Assembly (NCBI GenBank): GCA_009602725.1
Contig: WELB01000069.1
Coordinates: forward strand, 5,742-44,710
DNA length: 38,969 nucleotides
Reading direction: 5' to 3'
Source of the DNA: Spirogloea muscicola
Lineage: Eukaryota > Streptophyta > Zygnematophyceae > Spirogloeales > Spirogloeaceae
Shown piece by piece: positions 1 through 11,989 of the stretch; positions within the stretch are counted from its first letter, which is position 1, and each line of letters starts with the position of its first letter. The position numbers and the translations under genes are program-made. The notes below the pieces were generated by a model, which was not told the origin of the DNA, did not search any database, and saw only the letters and a list, made by a program, of their open reading frames with translations.

Positions 1-126
<126 letters not shown>

Positions 127-214
127 ACTCGGTCTCAACGCGCTCTGCCTCTCCCTGCTCACGCTGCGCCGCGGCGCCATCCCGGAGCCGCCGCAGCCGC
201 CGCCGCCGCCGGCG

Positions 215-342
215 ATGGCGACCGCCGCTGTAGGCGCCGGCCTCCGCCCCCGCGTCGTGCTCTTCGGCGACTCTATCACGCAGCACGGCTTCGCTCCCGG
301 CGGCTGGGCCGCCGCGCTGCAGGACGAGTACGCCCGCAAGGT

Positions 343-380
<38 letters not shown>

Positions 381-2083
381 AGAGCCTCCGCCCGAGCCAT
401 TGCTGATCCCGCTGACCGCTCCCCTCGCCTCCGCCGCCGCTGCGTCAGGTGGACGTCGTGCTGAGGGGTTACAGCGGCTATAACAGCCGCTGGGCGCTCT
501 ACCTGCTCGACCACATCTTCCCGCCGGTACGTGCGACTGAGCTCCAGCTGACTTGAACCAAGACCTCAAGGTTAGTAAAAACATAGACCCCTGAACGTTC
601 AACATAACCCTAACTGCGAAGCTCAACCCAACATAAGCCCTGGATATGAAGCTTGACCCTCGCACTGCACCAGTGGCGGCGAACGCAAGCCTTGTTGCTG
701 GTCCTTGACGAGCGCGGCCCTCGTTGAGCATGACCTTGGCGACGAACCTTGGGCGGTGCTGACTCGCTGATGTGGGCTTGTCCCTGCTGAAGCCCGTTTG
801 CTCGGCCACCCCCCCCGGCGGTGGCGGGTTTTGGGTTTTGGCAGGAGTCCGTGGAGCACGCGCCCGCACTGGTGACAATCTTCTTTGGCGCAAACGACGC
901 TGCATTGCCGACCGGTGACAGTAAGCGGCAGCACGTTCCCCTTTCGGAGTACAAGGCCAACCTCCGCTACATTGTGGAGCACATTCAGGTCATTGGGCAG
1001 AGCAACGAAGAGAGTGGCGCTAGTCTGGCAACGAAATTGGGTCAGGCGCTTCCATGTGTATTATGTTATTACCTGGTTGTTACCTGTGTAAGAGATGTGC
1101 GGCTACAGACAAATACAATTCCAGGGAGACACCTACGCATTGTGATTTGCTTGATGGGCGGCTTTCTCAGAGAGTGTCCTCCTCAACAAAAGTCATATTG
1201 ATCACGCCACCTCCAATCGACGAGGAAAGTCGCAGGATCTATGCAAGGTACATCTTGAACTTAGGTGGAAGCACGCATGTCGCGTCCAGTTGGAATCGGA
1301 ATCCTGGTCTTCACATGAGTCTATACTGCTTAGGCTGAGAGTCCGACATGCATACTGATGTACACGTGGAGGCACAGGTACAAGGTTGTTGCCTGTGCCT
1401 CCACATGAAGATCAGTATGCATGTCAGCCTAGTAGTATAGATTGAGCTTCTGAAGAAAGGCGCTGCACTAAGACGTGCTACATTGAGTGGCCATGCACCT
1501 TGTTTGGATCTCATAGCTCACATTGAGACCTAGATTGATCAGCTGACAAGTCCGTCTCACCTTGTCCTGCAGGCAGAAGTACGGCCACTTGGCTTCGGGG
1601 ATCGCCGAAAGGACCAATGATGTGACAGGGGACTATGCTTCCACTTGTCAGGAAGTTGCATTAGAGATGGGCCTTCCAGCAGTGGATCTTTGGACTCGAA
1701 TTCAAGAGCAGGAGAACTGGTGGACGACATGCCTCAGGTGGGTTACTCAGAGACGTCTGTGATCTGCACTGTGCCAACAGCTGCTTGATGCTTAACTTAT
1801 GAGGATGTGGTTATGACTCTGAACAATAACGTTGATCGTATGGACATTGCATAAGCTTGTCCTGGGCCTGACTGCACCATCAAGACACTTGTGCAGCGAT
1901 GGGTTGCACCTTGCTCCGGCGGGCAATCAGGTCCTCTTGATCGCGCTCCTGCAAACCATTGCGGAGCAGAACTGGCAGCCGTCCCTTGTACAGGCTAACC
2001 TGCCATTTGACTTCCCTGAGCACGGGGAAATTGACTCTGAGAATCCCAGCAGGACTTTCAAGGGGCTGGCAAAGGGCATGTGA
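215..2083 (+). CDS. IAH1: SGNH/GDSL esterase, isoamyl-acetate-hydrolysing (IAH1) type
   Basis: Six exons: 215-340, 449-526, 845-988, 1171-1247, 1573-1737 and 1897-2083. All are joined by GT-AG introns in compatible phase and give 258 residues, the usual length for IAH1-type esterases. Block I is FGDSITQHGF, with the nucleophile serine near residue 19. Block III is FFGANDAALP, and block V is SDGLHLAPAGN with the catalytic Asp and His. These are the SGNH catalytic and oxyanion-hole residues. The family hydrolyses small acetate esters and other acyl esters, probably in the cytosol because no signal peptide is visible. The ATG at 215 is chosen because the domain begins about 12 residues later. 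Intron 1 opens with a CGG run, and intron 4 carries a long hairpin. The gene converges on the BC10-like gene. The exact substrate is unknown. Confidence 0.9.
343..380 (+). repeat. (CGG)n microsatellite in intron 1
   Basis: About 12 CGG units lie directly after the 5' splice site of intron 1 of the esterase gene. Similar CGG or GCC runs sit at or near the first exons of several other genes here (about 5985-6060, 13975-14003, 20395-20410, 25029-25056 and 32515-32585). Confidence 0.85.
1318..1446. repeat. Long imperfect hairpin inside an intron
   Basis: Arms 1318-1378 and 1392-1446 are reverse complements. Perfect blocks are 1366-1378 with 1392-1404 (13 bp) and 1346-1359 with 1411-1424 (14 bp). 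Pairing then continues outward through the 1321-1340 segment. The apical loop is 13 nt. It lies in intron 4 of the esterase gene. It could be a foldback element or a small-RNA precursor. Confidence 0.8.
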
Positions 2084-2468
2084 AAGCAGAAATTCACTCT
2101 CTGGCGGCGCTACTGTGCACAGCTTGCACGGAGCCTGTTCTCAGATCATTACCAACAATTTCTTGACCTGCCTTCATTCGTAAGCTTTATCTGCACTTAC
2201 TGCAGTGAGATAGCTCTCCTTCATTGCCGCGGACCTACTGACCCTGAATCGGGGGTCCTGGTCAGCTTATACCGTTCCAGACGCCTATGCGCACAATGTG
2301 TGCTGTGGGGAAACTGTGTTAGCACTTTGTACACGGCCTACGCAAAGCTTAAGCGTGGCTGCTACGGATGGTGACTTTCACCAATGTGGTTGCAGTCATG
2401 AGATGGGGTCGCAGATCTTGGCACCTCCACAGCTAGAGATTTCCATCGGACTGCAAGGTGCACCAGGA
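2084..2468. other. Intergenic, between convergent genes
   Basis: This stretch holds the 3' ends of the esterase (+) and the BC10-like gene (-). I see no coding sequence that fits either neighbour and no clear repeat. Confidence 0.6.
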
Positions 2469-5400
2469 CTAGTATCCAAGGACTTCGGCAGGCAGCTGGA
2501 GGAGGGCGTCGAGGCAGGCGCCAGTGAACTTCCTCGCAAAGAGGAAGCATGGGGCCTCTGCACCGTTGTGACGGCACTCACAGCCTTTGCCCTCAAGCTG
2601 CAGCATTGGGGCACATGCAATGTGCTGATTGTGCTCAGTCAAGGGGGAGGCAACAGCAGCCTCCAGAAACGCATCAGATGCGCGATCTGTCAACGAGCCT
2701 GTCCGACAGTGACATCCGTGAGCTCTAGCCATGCACTGGCTGCTTGCGCAGGTGTCAGCAGAAAGTGCAACCTACGGCCCGGCTACAGAAGGGCCTGACA
2801 TTCCCACAGCCTCAAGCACTGCCTCCTGGTAAGCTGCCTAGGCTAGGCGCTCGTGAGTGGCAACTTTTACCTTGGCCAGGAGCTCCTCGAGTGGCGGGTC
2901 TGTCCACGTGAGTGTGCCGAGGTCTATCTTTGCAGTGTGCGGCCGATCAGCGAATGTCAGGCCCTGTTCCAAAGCAAGAGCCCGCAACATGCAGCAATGA
3001 TGATGTAATGAGCTAGCTGCGGCCTATGGGTGTGCACAGGCAACCCCTTTAGAGCACAGACGACAGACAGTACATGCTTCAACCAGAAAAAGAAGCAATA
3101 CTTTCCCACATCAAAAATCTGTAGGACGATGAGTGCCTAACACAAGATTGTGAATACAAAGCCCTACAGTGCCCACTATCAAGCATGGAATGCTAGGCTG
3201 CCAACAACCGTGCTGTTAGTGAGAATTAGGTAAGAGAGAGGCTGCATTACCTGGAGGTTCTGCACAGTTTCTTCCGTGCAGTCCTCCAGGGCGAATGACT
3301 TGGGGTGCCAGCTGCGCGCGGACCAGTCGGCAAACGTGACGGAGAAGTTCGAAATCTCCGCGGCGGCTGTCATCTGCCAGCCACCACCCCGCACTCTGGA
3401 GTTACCTCAAACGTCAAGTAGCATGAAGAAGCAAGCTCGCCGCACACTGAACCCCCCAGTGGGCAGGCCGCCAATTGTCGTCATCAGTGGCCGACTCACT
3501 AGGCACGCGCAGCAAAGTATCTGGCAGTGGGGGGGGGGGCTCGGCTGCTGCCTTCTATCGCACGTGGAGGAAGGTCTGAATGTAGTGCTCGTCGGCGTAG
3601 CAGTGGTACGACGGGTGGTTCTGCATGGGCAGCATGCACGCCACAGGGCATGAACACAGCTGCTGCTACGGAGGCAGATCCCTTGGTGGTGCTTACAAAG
3701 GGCTAATACAACCAGACTGTCGGGCCAGGAACCGACAGTCCTGGGACAGAAACGATAACGTACTTAAGTTTCTTACATTCAGCAATTCGGCAGGTAGAAG
3801 AATAGCTCACAATGACTTGTCAAATTTAAGCTGAGCCACCTCAAAGCTTACCTTGCAATCCCAGCGGAACTTGCTGAAGATTTTTCTGTCAGCCACAACA
3901 GCTTTCGCATGCCGTCGCTGCAACGCAAACCACTGCGCCGCCGCAGCGAAGTATCTGAGTCGAGGTGGGTACACGTCAAGTGGACGCACCCCTTTCAATG
4001 CTGTTACTTGCCAGTAAATGTCCTGCACCTCTGGGCACTGTGCACCTTGACAATGGCTGCCAACTTTCACTAGCGGACGGTATAGTCAGAGCTCCTGCCT
4101 TGGCAACGTCAAGTCAGCTTCAAGTATTCAGATGCAAGTTTGGTGGTTAAGAATTGTGTAGGCACCTGCGAGCCCTTTCGCCAGTCGCTCTTTCGCACCT
4201 CGGGCAGCATGTCGCGCTCGTGGTACCGCCCTGCACCATGTGGGCCGTAGTCAATATAGCTGCCATGCACCGAAAATAGAGGGGGTTAGAGACGGGAAGG
4301 GACGGAGGCAGAGAGGAGGGAGGGGGGGAGGTTTGATGCAGGGGCTGATGAGCTCAGCTTGGTGTCAACATGTCCGTGAGCCGCCTTATGCGTCTGCAGC
4401 TTGACGGGTTTCGCATCCAAGGTGGGCAGCCCTCACCTGTCAACGAAGCTGGTCTCTGCGCCAAGCAGGTAATCATACGCGTAGTCGAAGCCTCTGATGG
4501 GGATGCATCTGCACAGAAAACCAGGTTCTGGCCGTTTTCTGAGGCAGGGCACCGGCCGCTCAAATGCCTGCGCTGCTCACGGCAAGGACCTGGCAGGATG
4601 ATCAAATAGGGAGGCGAGTCAGAGCTCACGACTCGGAGAGGAGCAAGAAATGTGTGTTCCGGGGGTCGAGGAGCGCAACGGCCAGCAGCCGCAGCTCGGC
4701 TTCCACCACGTCCAGGTCGCCCCAGTGGACCTGCATTAAATTTCGGTATTGCCGATCGCGGCCAGACGTCATGGGCTGGCTGACCTTGGGGCTACCTTCC
4801 CTGCCAACTTTCAGCGGAGTTCTTGCAGCAGCAACACGCTATGATTTCCATAATGAGGTGTCAAAATCCTTTGTCATTTTTGGTATTTCTACTTGCAAGT
4901 AACTCAACAGCTGACAAATTTATTGCACTATTTCTTTCTCAGGGCTTGGGGTTTGTAGTTGACATGTACCATCCAGGTCATCACCAAGATGGGGGACTTA
5001 AGACCTACCTGGCCGGTCTGCGCAATCTCCGTGTCGATGAAGAGGTCGCTGGTCAGCGCCATGGTTGAACGGTTGTACATGAATCCCGGCGGCGCATGCA
5101 CGTAGATGCGGAAGCGACCTGCACCCGGCTGCGCGAGCGCCGCCCACGAAGCTGGTCAGTGGAGGCGCCGCTGTGCCTCGGAGCAAGACTGGGCGGCGAT
5201 GTGACGAGGGAGGTAGCAAGGACAAGGAAGGGGTGATGAGAAGCCCCTCTTGGTTGATGCTAAGCTCAAGATCACAGGGGCTTGAGGGCAGGGGAAGACA
5301 CAACGGCGACAATGGGAACCAAGATTGGGGGGTTTATACAGTTGGCTTTAAGTGAGAGAACGGACTCAGAGTGAAGAAGGAATGGCGTAGGGCAGGCGGG

Positions 5401-6112
5401 CAGAGGGCGCGTGGGGTCGGAACATGGTGAAGAAGGGGTGATGAAACGAGGGCAGAAGAAGAGGCGGAGGAGTCGGAGGACTGCGCGGGGAGGGTCGAGG
5501 AGAAGGGGCTGAGAGAAAGGAGGCAAGGAGCAAGGAGTCGGACGAGAGCCGGGGAGAGGCTAGACGAATCGAACGAGAGAAGGCGCGCGGTGCGCATGAG
5601 ATACCAGGGAGGCCTATTCAGTCGAAGCCATGGAACATTGTTCGGCAGAACGAGAGATACGCGCACCGCGGGGGGTGATCAGGAGCGGTGGCGAGGCGAG
5701 TGGCACTTGAGTGAGACGAGGGCGACAGAAGGACTGCTCAGTGGCGGGAGCCACTAGGCAGTGGCAGGAGGCCCACCGCGAAGAAGCGCGCCCAGAGGGG
5801 CTCCAGCGGCATGGGCCCGCGCGTGAGGAAGAGGAAGGCGAGCCTGGCGGGCCCGCCGTCGCCGGATCCGCCGAGCAGCGTGCCGTTGGCCGCCAGCTCC
5901 GCGGCCTCGGCGGCGCTCAGGTCACGCTCCGTGCGGCCCTGGATCTCGTCGAAGCGCCGCCGCGACGGGTCGAGCCGCGCCAGCGCCGGCGGCGGCGGCN
6001 ACGCCGCGCCGCCGGCGGCCTCGGCGGCGGCGGGGCCTGGCCATCGCTGCCGGCGGCGGCCGCTCGGGAGGGAGCTGCCCGCTGTGCATGGCGGGAAGCT
6101 CTCTCCCTCCAC
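2469..6112 (-). CDS. GT14 / DUF266 BC10-like glycosyltransferase (core-2/I-branching family)
   Basis: Ten exons, in transcription order: 6112-5777, 5128-5009, 4730-4630, 4508-4437, 4259-4166, 3932-3852, 3620-3564, 3373-3251, 2963-2871 and 2597-2469. All phases agree and give 401 residues, typical of plant BC10/DUF266 proteins. Family signatures in order: RLAFLFLTRGPMPLEPLWARF, RFRIYVHAPPGFMYNRS, HFLLLSESCIPIRGFDYAY, GAGRYHERDMLPEVRKSDW, KGSQWFALQRRHA, CYADEHYIQTFLH, TFADWSARSWHPKSF and CFLFARKF. Plant members are Golgi type II membrane proteins that affect cell walls. No N-terminal membrane anchor is visible from the ATG at 6112, so an upstream exon may be missing. An N at position 6000 lies in exon 1. 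Intron 1 (5129-5776) is long and strongly pyrimidine-rich on the coding strand. The substrate cannot be read from sequence. Confidence 0.88.
5170..5610 (-). other. Extended pyrimidine-rich tract within intron 1 of the BC10-like gene
   Basis: On the + strand this is about 440 nt dominated by G and A, so the transcript is C/U-rich. It contains a segment at about 5575-5600 that matches part of the dispersed repeat family (shared also with about 13393-13415 and, inverted, about 26243-26265). It creates long spurious ORFs. Confidence 0.6.
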
Positions 6113-6299
6113 TACCCCTCTCCCCGCGGCCCGTTCATTCGCTTACTGGCCCCTTTCCCCCGGATTCTTTCCCGCGCGCCCCCCCAGCGGACAAGTGTTC
6201 GGTACCGGGCGACGACCGGCCGGGGCGAGCCGACGTCGGACGCGACGGACGGACGGGAGAGCGAGCTAACGGAACGGTGTGGGTGCAGGCTCTGAGATG
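6113..6299. promoter_or_regulatory. GC-rich 5' region of the BC10-like gene
   Basis: This GC-rich stretch lies directly upstream of the ATG at 6112 on the minus strand. No TATA-like motif or other defined element is recognised. It could hold an unrecognised first exon encoding a membrane anchor. Confidence 0.4.
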
Positions 6300-7045
6300 A
6301 CCATTAAGAAAGCAAGCGCGGCCAGATTAACTGGTGGCTGGGAGAGGCCAGCCCAAAAGAATCGACAAGGTCTGAAGGAGTCGGAGTACTGAGGACTGAG
6401 ACAGCAGTAAGCGAACTCTCAGTAACCTCTCGTCAGTAGATGCAAATCTGAATAGCTAGCAGGCGGAAAGCCGTCGCCCTGACGGAAGCCGGAGGTCGCC
6501 GACTGGGACTGCTCACTGGGACCATTGGGGTCCCAGTGAGCATGAAGTGGAAGAAAGACGCTTCCAGTAGAAAGGGAAGTGGCTCTCCCAATGGGGGCAA
6601 GGGTTGTGAGAAGGTAGAGGGCGATGGCTGTGAGTGGCCAGCCCAGAATAAAGAAAGAACACAGTCCGAAGAGGCCAAAGGGAGGCCAAACAATCCAACA
6701 CAGTGTTCTCAGAGAGCTGGTTCTGTGAGAGACAAGAGAAACAGCTTTTCCAATATAAGGCAGTGGCTCTGAAAGGCCAGCCCGAAGGAATGTCTGAGAA
6801 AGGAAAAACAAAACAGCTCTTCCAATGAAAGGCAGGGGCTGTGAATAGCCAGAGAAAGAAAGGGGCTTTCGCGAAGAGGAAAAATCCAGTAAGGGCGATG
6901 GCTGTGGTTGGCCAGCCCAGGAAAAGGAGTGGACAGAAAGTGGACGAACGGCCGTGAAAAGCCAGCCCATTAAACAACGAACAAGGTCCAAAGGGCCAAA
7001 AGGCGCTAAAACCACACAGCTATGTAACACCACCAACAACAGCTA
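6300..7045 (-). repeat. Dispersed repeat family, minus-oriented copy
   Basis: This block shares long stretches with 19780-20060 (same orientation), 12464-12740 and 25290-27540. Its hallmark is a short palindromic core, GGCTGTGAGAGGCCAGCCC or its complement, seen here near 6630, 6765, 6838, 6898 and 6950. It ends with a conserved reading-frame tail FPPASYSDLHLLTRGY followed by a stop at 6419-6421. All three minus frames are open for long distances, which warns against reading the 206-residue ORF as an ordinary gene. The type of element is unknown: no transposase or reverse transcriptase is visible. Confidence 0.75.
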
Positions 7046-7352
7046 CTGCTTTTTCATCCCGCATTAGTGAAGGCAAGCCCATGTGAAGCCTTTGATCTTG
7101 CAAGGCAATCTATACTTTGCAATGCATGCAACCTGCTCGAGCAATGAAGGTGCTGGCAGTTGCCCCCAGGATCAATAGCTCAGGTCCATGCTCTTGTCAA
7201 TACAGAAGAAGTGCTGCCAGAATGTCCAAGTTCAGTCCAGCAAGTCCGTGTCACAAGGCCATCAACACAAAGCCCTCACTTTTGCTTTTACTTGTAGGTA
7301 GGTGGAATGAATCTGCTAGGCAGAGGGTGCTCGGATCTTGTTGCCCATAATA
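7046..7352 (-). other. Putative 3' UTR of the WASH gene
   Basis: This is the sequence between the WASH stop codon (7353-7355) and the dispersed repeat. No ORF or structure stands out. Confidence 0.4.
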
Positions 7353-10300
7353 TCAATCACTCCAGTCCGACTCCTCATCCACCTCATCCTGGGGCTTGCC
7401 TGCCTTCTTGGCAATTGAAGCATGCAGCCTTGCAATCTGCACAGATCAAGGTGAAGTTCAGCTATGGTGCGGACATCTTTCAGCGGACATAAGTGCATGC
7501 CGTGAGATATCTGCAGATGCTTCACTGGGGAGGGCCAAGAACTCACTAGCGATGGGGGTTCAGGGCTGGTTCGAGTGCCACAGACAATCATTAACACAGG
7601 AAGCTGTCAGCAAAAAGAGATATAGAGGTATATCCCATGGATGTTGCAGCAAGGCCAGAGAAGTGAGGAGGGCGCAGCGACAAATGCCAAAACAAGCTCC
7701 TCATTCCAGTCTGTGAATTCTATCTTCCACTTTGTGCACATCTCTCTGCATCATTCTATCCGTGCAACAAGAAGGAGGTCACATTTTCAACCTGGCACTG
7801 GGTAATTGCAGAGGGGGTCCTGCACGCTTGACAGCTGCTGCAATGGTTGCTTGAGAGGGTGCGCCCTGAAGCATCAATCAAGTCTGAGCAAATAAGTTGT
7901 CCTTCATATATACACCTTCCCAAATAAGACATCACTACCCAGGACGATCAAAATTGTGCCTGGCATGCAACTTATGAGCAGTGCTTTGAATTTTCTTGCT
8001 GCTTGTAAGGAGGTCGCCTCTTCAATTATTCAGCTTCTCCATCAATGGGCATGGCTGTTCTCCAGCTCACACACCGCAATTTTCTCCTCAGAAGCAGTCT
8101 GCATAGCAAGCCTCCTCAACCTGAGGACATTTGTCATCTCCGCGAACATGTCCATGCTCTGCGCCAGAGGCGCAAGAGGGAACAGTCTTAGTAGCAACTC
8201 AAACCATGTCATTGTTACCACCTGCCCTTCTCATTCTCGTCCCGAAGGCCGTAAGAACCACAGCGAGTCCACTGTTGCCCAATAGGAAAGCTAAGCAAGT
8301 CTTGACAAGGCCGACAAAGCACCCCTCAGACTAAGCATCCTCTGATGTCCCCGTTTAGATGTTGAGATGCCATGATGTAGTCTATGAAATACACGCAGAG
8401 CTTTTATGTCACAGAATGCATCATGCAAGCCACCCACACACATACCATATGGCAGGCTAATCCAGTAAAAAATGAGTTCATTGATATCCAAATTTGATTT
8501 AGCCCCAGTGCCCCTCACCGGCACAGTTGGACTCTGCCGAGCTTGGCCAGTGTCATTCACAACTGGTGCAGAAGTCCCCTCCACATCTCGATCATTGGGT
8601 GGCCTTTTTTTTACTTCGCCCACTGAGTCTCTCTGTGCAACACATGTAACATGTCATTAGCTCAGGAATATTTATGTGAATGACATTGATCTTCTCCTCT
8701 CAAATCAAAGGTTGAGAGGAAAGTAACACACATCTGCCAGCATATCTCTAAGAGCCAGTCGTATGTACTCATACATGTCCTGAAAAGCTGCGACAGTCAT
8801 AAAGAGACTGATATACATGGTCGAAAGTCCAAGAAAACAAAGAAATAGTGAAGACCTTTCTCAAAATCAAGCCAGGGTTACGAATGGACTCCATGAGAGC
8901 AGCCCGCAGAGGATCTGTCAGCATCTCAAAAAGCAGAGAATTACTGATATTGTCAAGCTAGCAGCAGACGGATGCAGATAGATTCAGCTTCTTCAGATAA
9001 TGTACATGTAATTTCAGACCTCAAATTCAGACAGATTTTGCATGTCTAGAAGCTCAATGCCTAACAGCTAGCAGAGGTCAGTTATTTCAATCTCAGTCAT
9101 CTGCAAGTCCAGGACATACCAGAAGAAATAGCAGGAGCAGGGCTCTTCACTGTTGGTTGTCCAGCAGTTCTTTGGTCCTTGTCCACTAGACGACTGGATG
9201 AAGGACCACTTTCAGACAGGGGCTTGATTTCTTCACTGCCCAAAGCCGTGGAAGTGGCGGCAGGAACTCTGTGCAACTCAGCACTACGCTGAGGCTGCTG
9301 AGAAGTGTCCAACGTGATAGGAAGAGGCGATACAGAGGCCGCCATCCCTGACGAATTGGTACGCAACTGTTACCACATATTCGGTGTTGGCGCAATGTTA
9401 CCGCATCTTATAGCAATACAGGCATGCAGACTGAAGCCACACCAAGGTCCCTCCTGCCCTCACCCACCTCTTCACCCACACATCCACCCCTGGAACCCCC
9501 CCCTCCCACCCCAACCTCAATACATTGGCCTTGCCACATCTGGACGCTTTAAGTGACTTGGTACATTCGTCAGGCCTTTGGATGAGAAATTGCAATTCAA
9601 ATAGTCAGGAATCACTGCCCCATTGCTGCAAATCCATGGGGCCAGCCTGCACAAGTCAATGTATCAGCAGCCACTCCATTCCTCACCTTGAGTGGATGGA
9701 CCTGGACTAGGTGGGGTCAGGGCTGGATTAGGCAAAGTCGTTGCTCGCAAGACCGCTGATGGTGCAATAGGTGGTAAATCTGGCAACAAGCTTCTTCCTC
9801 CTGAGACAGCCCAATAGACATAATAAGCAATAAGCTTGTCTTGAATTGAAGATCACAACATCTTTGCTTGCCTGCAGATGCATGTAGTCTAGCTTTTGGA
9901 ATTAGGATTAGGGTCCAGCGTTAGGGTTTTAGGATCATTTTCTCTTGCAATTTCAGCTGCGACGGACAATAAGAGATGACTCTTCAATGTGTGTGCCTTA
10001 CCCCAGTTTAGATCTGCTATCATTGGAAGGTTGGGCAGCGAGGGGGGAAGGCTGATCTCAGGGACTGTCCCAAGAACTGGACGGAAGCCAAAATCTTCTG
10101 GCACTTCGCCAAGCTGGAAGTGACATGCTGTCAGATTCTGAAGTAATGCATCCTTCTCTCTCAATCTGCTACTATGTGTGCAGCGAATTTGCCTGAGTTG
10201 TCCTCTTGAAGCATTCTGAAAACGGGAGCTTAAAAGTTCTTCCATGAGGCATGACTGCTTACAAGCACATTCTTACAATCTGAGCCTCAGCTTGACAGCT

Positions 10301-11989
10301 GCGGTACCTACTTCTGACTCTCTTGTGAGAATGCTGGAGAAGCCAGTGTCATCGTCCATCTGCAATTCTTCCTTTGCATCCTTGAGTGGCATTGTGAGGT
10401 TGTCAATGTGACGATAACTTCTGAAAAGACCCTCAAAGCAGCAAAATCCTTGATAAGTGATATGCAAGGGAGTCCACAACAGAGACCTATTCAGACGCAG
10501 TGCAACAAGCTGGAGCTGTTGTGAAAGTGGCAACACCATGGAAGCTGTGCTTTTGTCATACCTGCCATACACAACCTCTGTAGTATTGAAGAGAAGGAGG
10601 CTTGTGGCAGAATCAGTGTCCTGAGGAATGTCACCCAAGCCATCCTGAACGGCATTGAAAAGAAACGTTAGCGTGCCTAACCATGTGGCACCGGCACAAG
10701 AAGATTAATAGATATACATGAGCTTACCTAACATATTTCTACGGATATGAGTATACATTCGTATAGAAGACTAGACTCCAAAAGCCACACTAGTGAAAAG
10801 CATTGGTGAAGCCACACGTGCACTCACAATGTGCTCATTTGTTGTAATGAGAGGTTCCTGAGCAGTCTCAGAGAAGAAGCGAAAGAGTTCCAGGGCCTCT
10901 TCGGCACCTCTTGGCTCCTGCGACAGGCCAGAGCTTTAAATTGTACAGCTGCAATCGCAGATGCAAAGCGATGAACTGAGTGTAAGGTGAGGTATACATG
11001 AAGGAGATGCTGTCTGTCACCTAGCCGAACCACGGCTGCCAGCAAATGGCCAATCATTAAGCACCTGCTCTTCTGGAGCATCCACTATGCCACTCAGGCG
11101 CTGGGGCGTGCAAGTCTTGCTGCCCGCTCGGTCTCTGAAGACGCTGACGTAGTCAACGTCCACAGGGTCGACCACGGGGTACTTGGATGGCGAAAAGATC
11201 GTGAGGGCTTTCTGGGAGCCCTCGATGTTGTCAATGCTGGCCTGCAGGTAATGCGCAGCTGACGTGCCGCCTCTCTTGTCAGATACCTCCGCTGAACCCC
11301 GCGGCCGAAAACGTCACCGCAGGCGGTCAGGACGCTGCTGCCAGCCTGCTGAGGTATATCCTCAACCAAGACTGACGCTGCAGTGCTTAGAGCAGGTCCA
11401 TGAGCTCCTTGTCGCCGCCAGCCTTCAGTCGGGCATTCATAGGCCTATCGAACCCTGCAAGACCGAAGCCCCACCTGCACGGCTCGGATACGACGCGAGA
11501 GGCCCTGCAGCCGCTGCTGCTCCTCATCAACCTGGCATCGCCGAGGCAGCACAGCAGCGCCAGAGAGACACAGTGCACTATGTCAGATCGGGACTGACGA
11601 GGTGCAGGTGCAGCTCTGCATCTGCGGCTTCGCAGGCGACATCCGAGTCGGCCGATCGGAGCTACCAGGAGACGGGCCAGTGCCAGTGACAGAGCTGCGG
11701 TCAGCAGGCTCTTCACCCGCTCCCCCAAGGCATCGAAGACGGCGGTGGCGGCGTCGCGCAGCGCGAGGAGGCTGCCGCACAGCCGGTCGTACGTCTCGGA
11801 CGGGCGCAGGTCCTGCGCTACAACTGAGGAGGCAAGAGCGTGGCGCGGCTGGTGGAGTGTCAGCGATGAGGCAAACCCTAAGCTGCTCTGGCTAAGCCTG
11901 GCTGGCCAGTCTGCCCCCGCCGGACGCAGGCTGCAGGTCCCCCTTCCAGACGGCGACGCACCGGAGACCTCGAAGGCCTGCGCCGCCAT
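7353..11989 (-). CDS. WASHC1: WASH complex subunit 1 (WASP/SCAR-family actin nucleation-promoting factor)
   Basis: Phase-consistent exons: 11989-11962, 11823-11717, 11531-11475, 11241-11065, 10917-10828, 10644-10562, 10420-10312, 10215-10002, 9800-9687, 9347-9120 and 8622-8519. A probable exon is 7865-7792, and the last exon is 7436-7353. WASH hallmarks follow the family order. First comes an N-terminal WAHD1-like region (DLRPSETYDRLCGSLLALRD). Then come EGSQKALTIFSPSKYP, SLLLFNTTEVVYG, FGFRPVLGTVPEISLP and LPNLPMIADLNWGG, followed by proline-rich segments. The protein ends in an acidic tail DEVDEESDWSD with the Trp that contacts Arp2/3. Animal and amoeba WASH activates Arp2/3 on endosomes. 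The WH2 segment (7865-7792, AVKRAGPPLQ) is weak. A helix MDMFAEMTNVLRLRRLAM (about 8151-8099) may be the C motif but lies before it. The join from 8519 to 7436 is unresolved. Confidence 0.82.
9899..9936 (+). repeat. Degenerate telomere-like repeat
   Basis: Within a WASH intron, ATTAGGATTAGGG and GTTAGGGTTTTAGG occur close together, resembling plant/algal TTTAGGG units. It is too short and too degenerate to be a telomere. Confidence 0.4.

Noticed and set aside
276-905. 209-residue minus-strand ORF with an Ala run
   Set aside because: It is antisense to three esterase exons and the CGG intron run, with no family similarity.
5272-5666. Ser/Leu/Pro-rich minus-strand ORFs
   Set aside because: They are produced by the pyrimidine-rich intron of the BC10-like gene. 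The flanking exons join in phase without them.
6419-7039. 206-residue minus-strand ORF as a normal gene
   Set aside because: It lies wholly in the dispersed repeat, all three frames are open, and internal peptide units repeat. Only its C-terminal tail shows conservation.
10421-10561. Reading 10273-10638 of WASH as one continuous exon
   Set aside because: A GT donor at 10561 and a TTTTCAG acceptor before 10420 are in phase, and removing the segment restores family spacing after SLLLFNTTE.
11387-11989. 200-residue minus-strand ORF across the WASH 5' region
   Set aside because: It is one frame read through two introns. Only parts match WASH, and splicing restores the correct frame with consistent phases.
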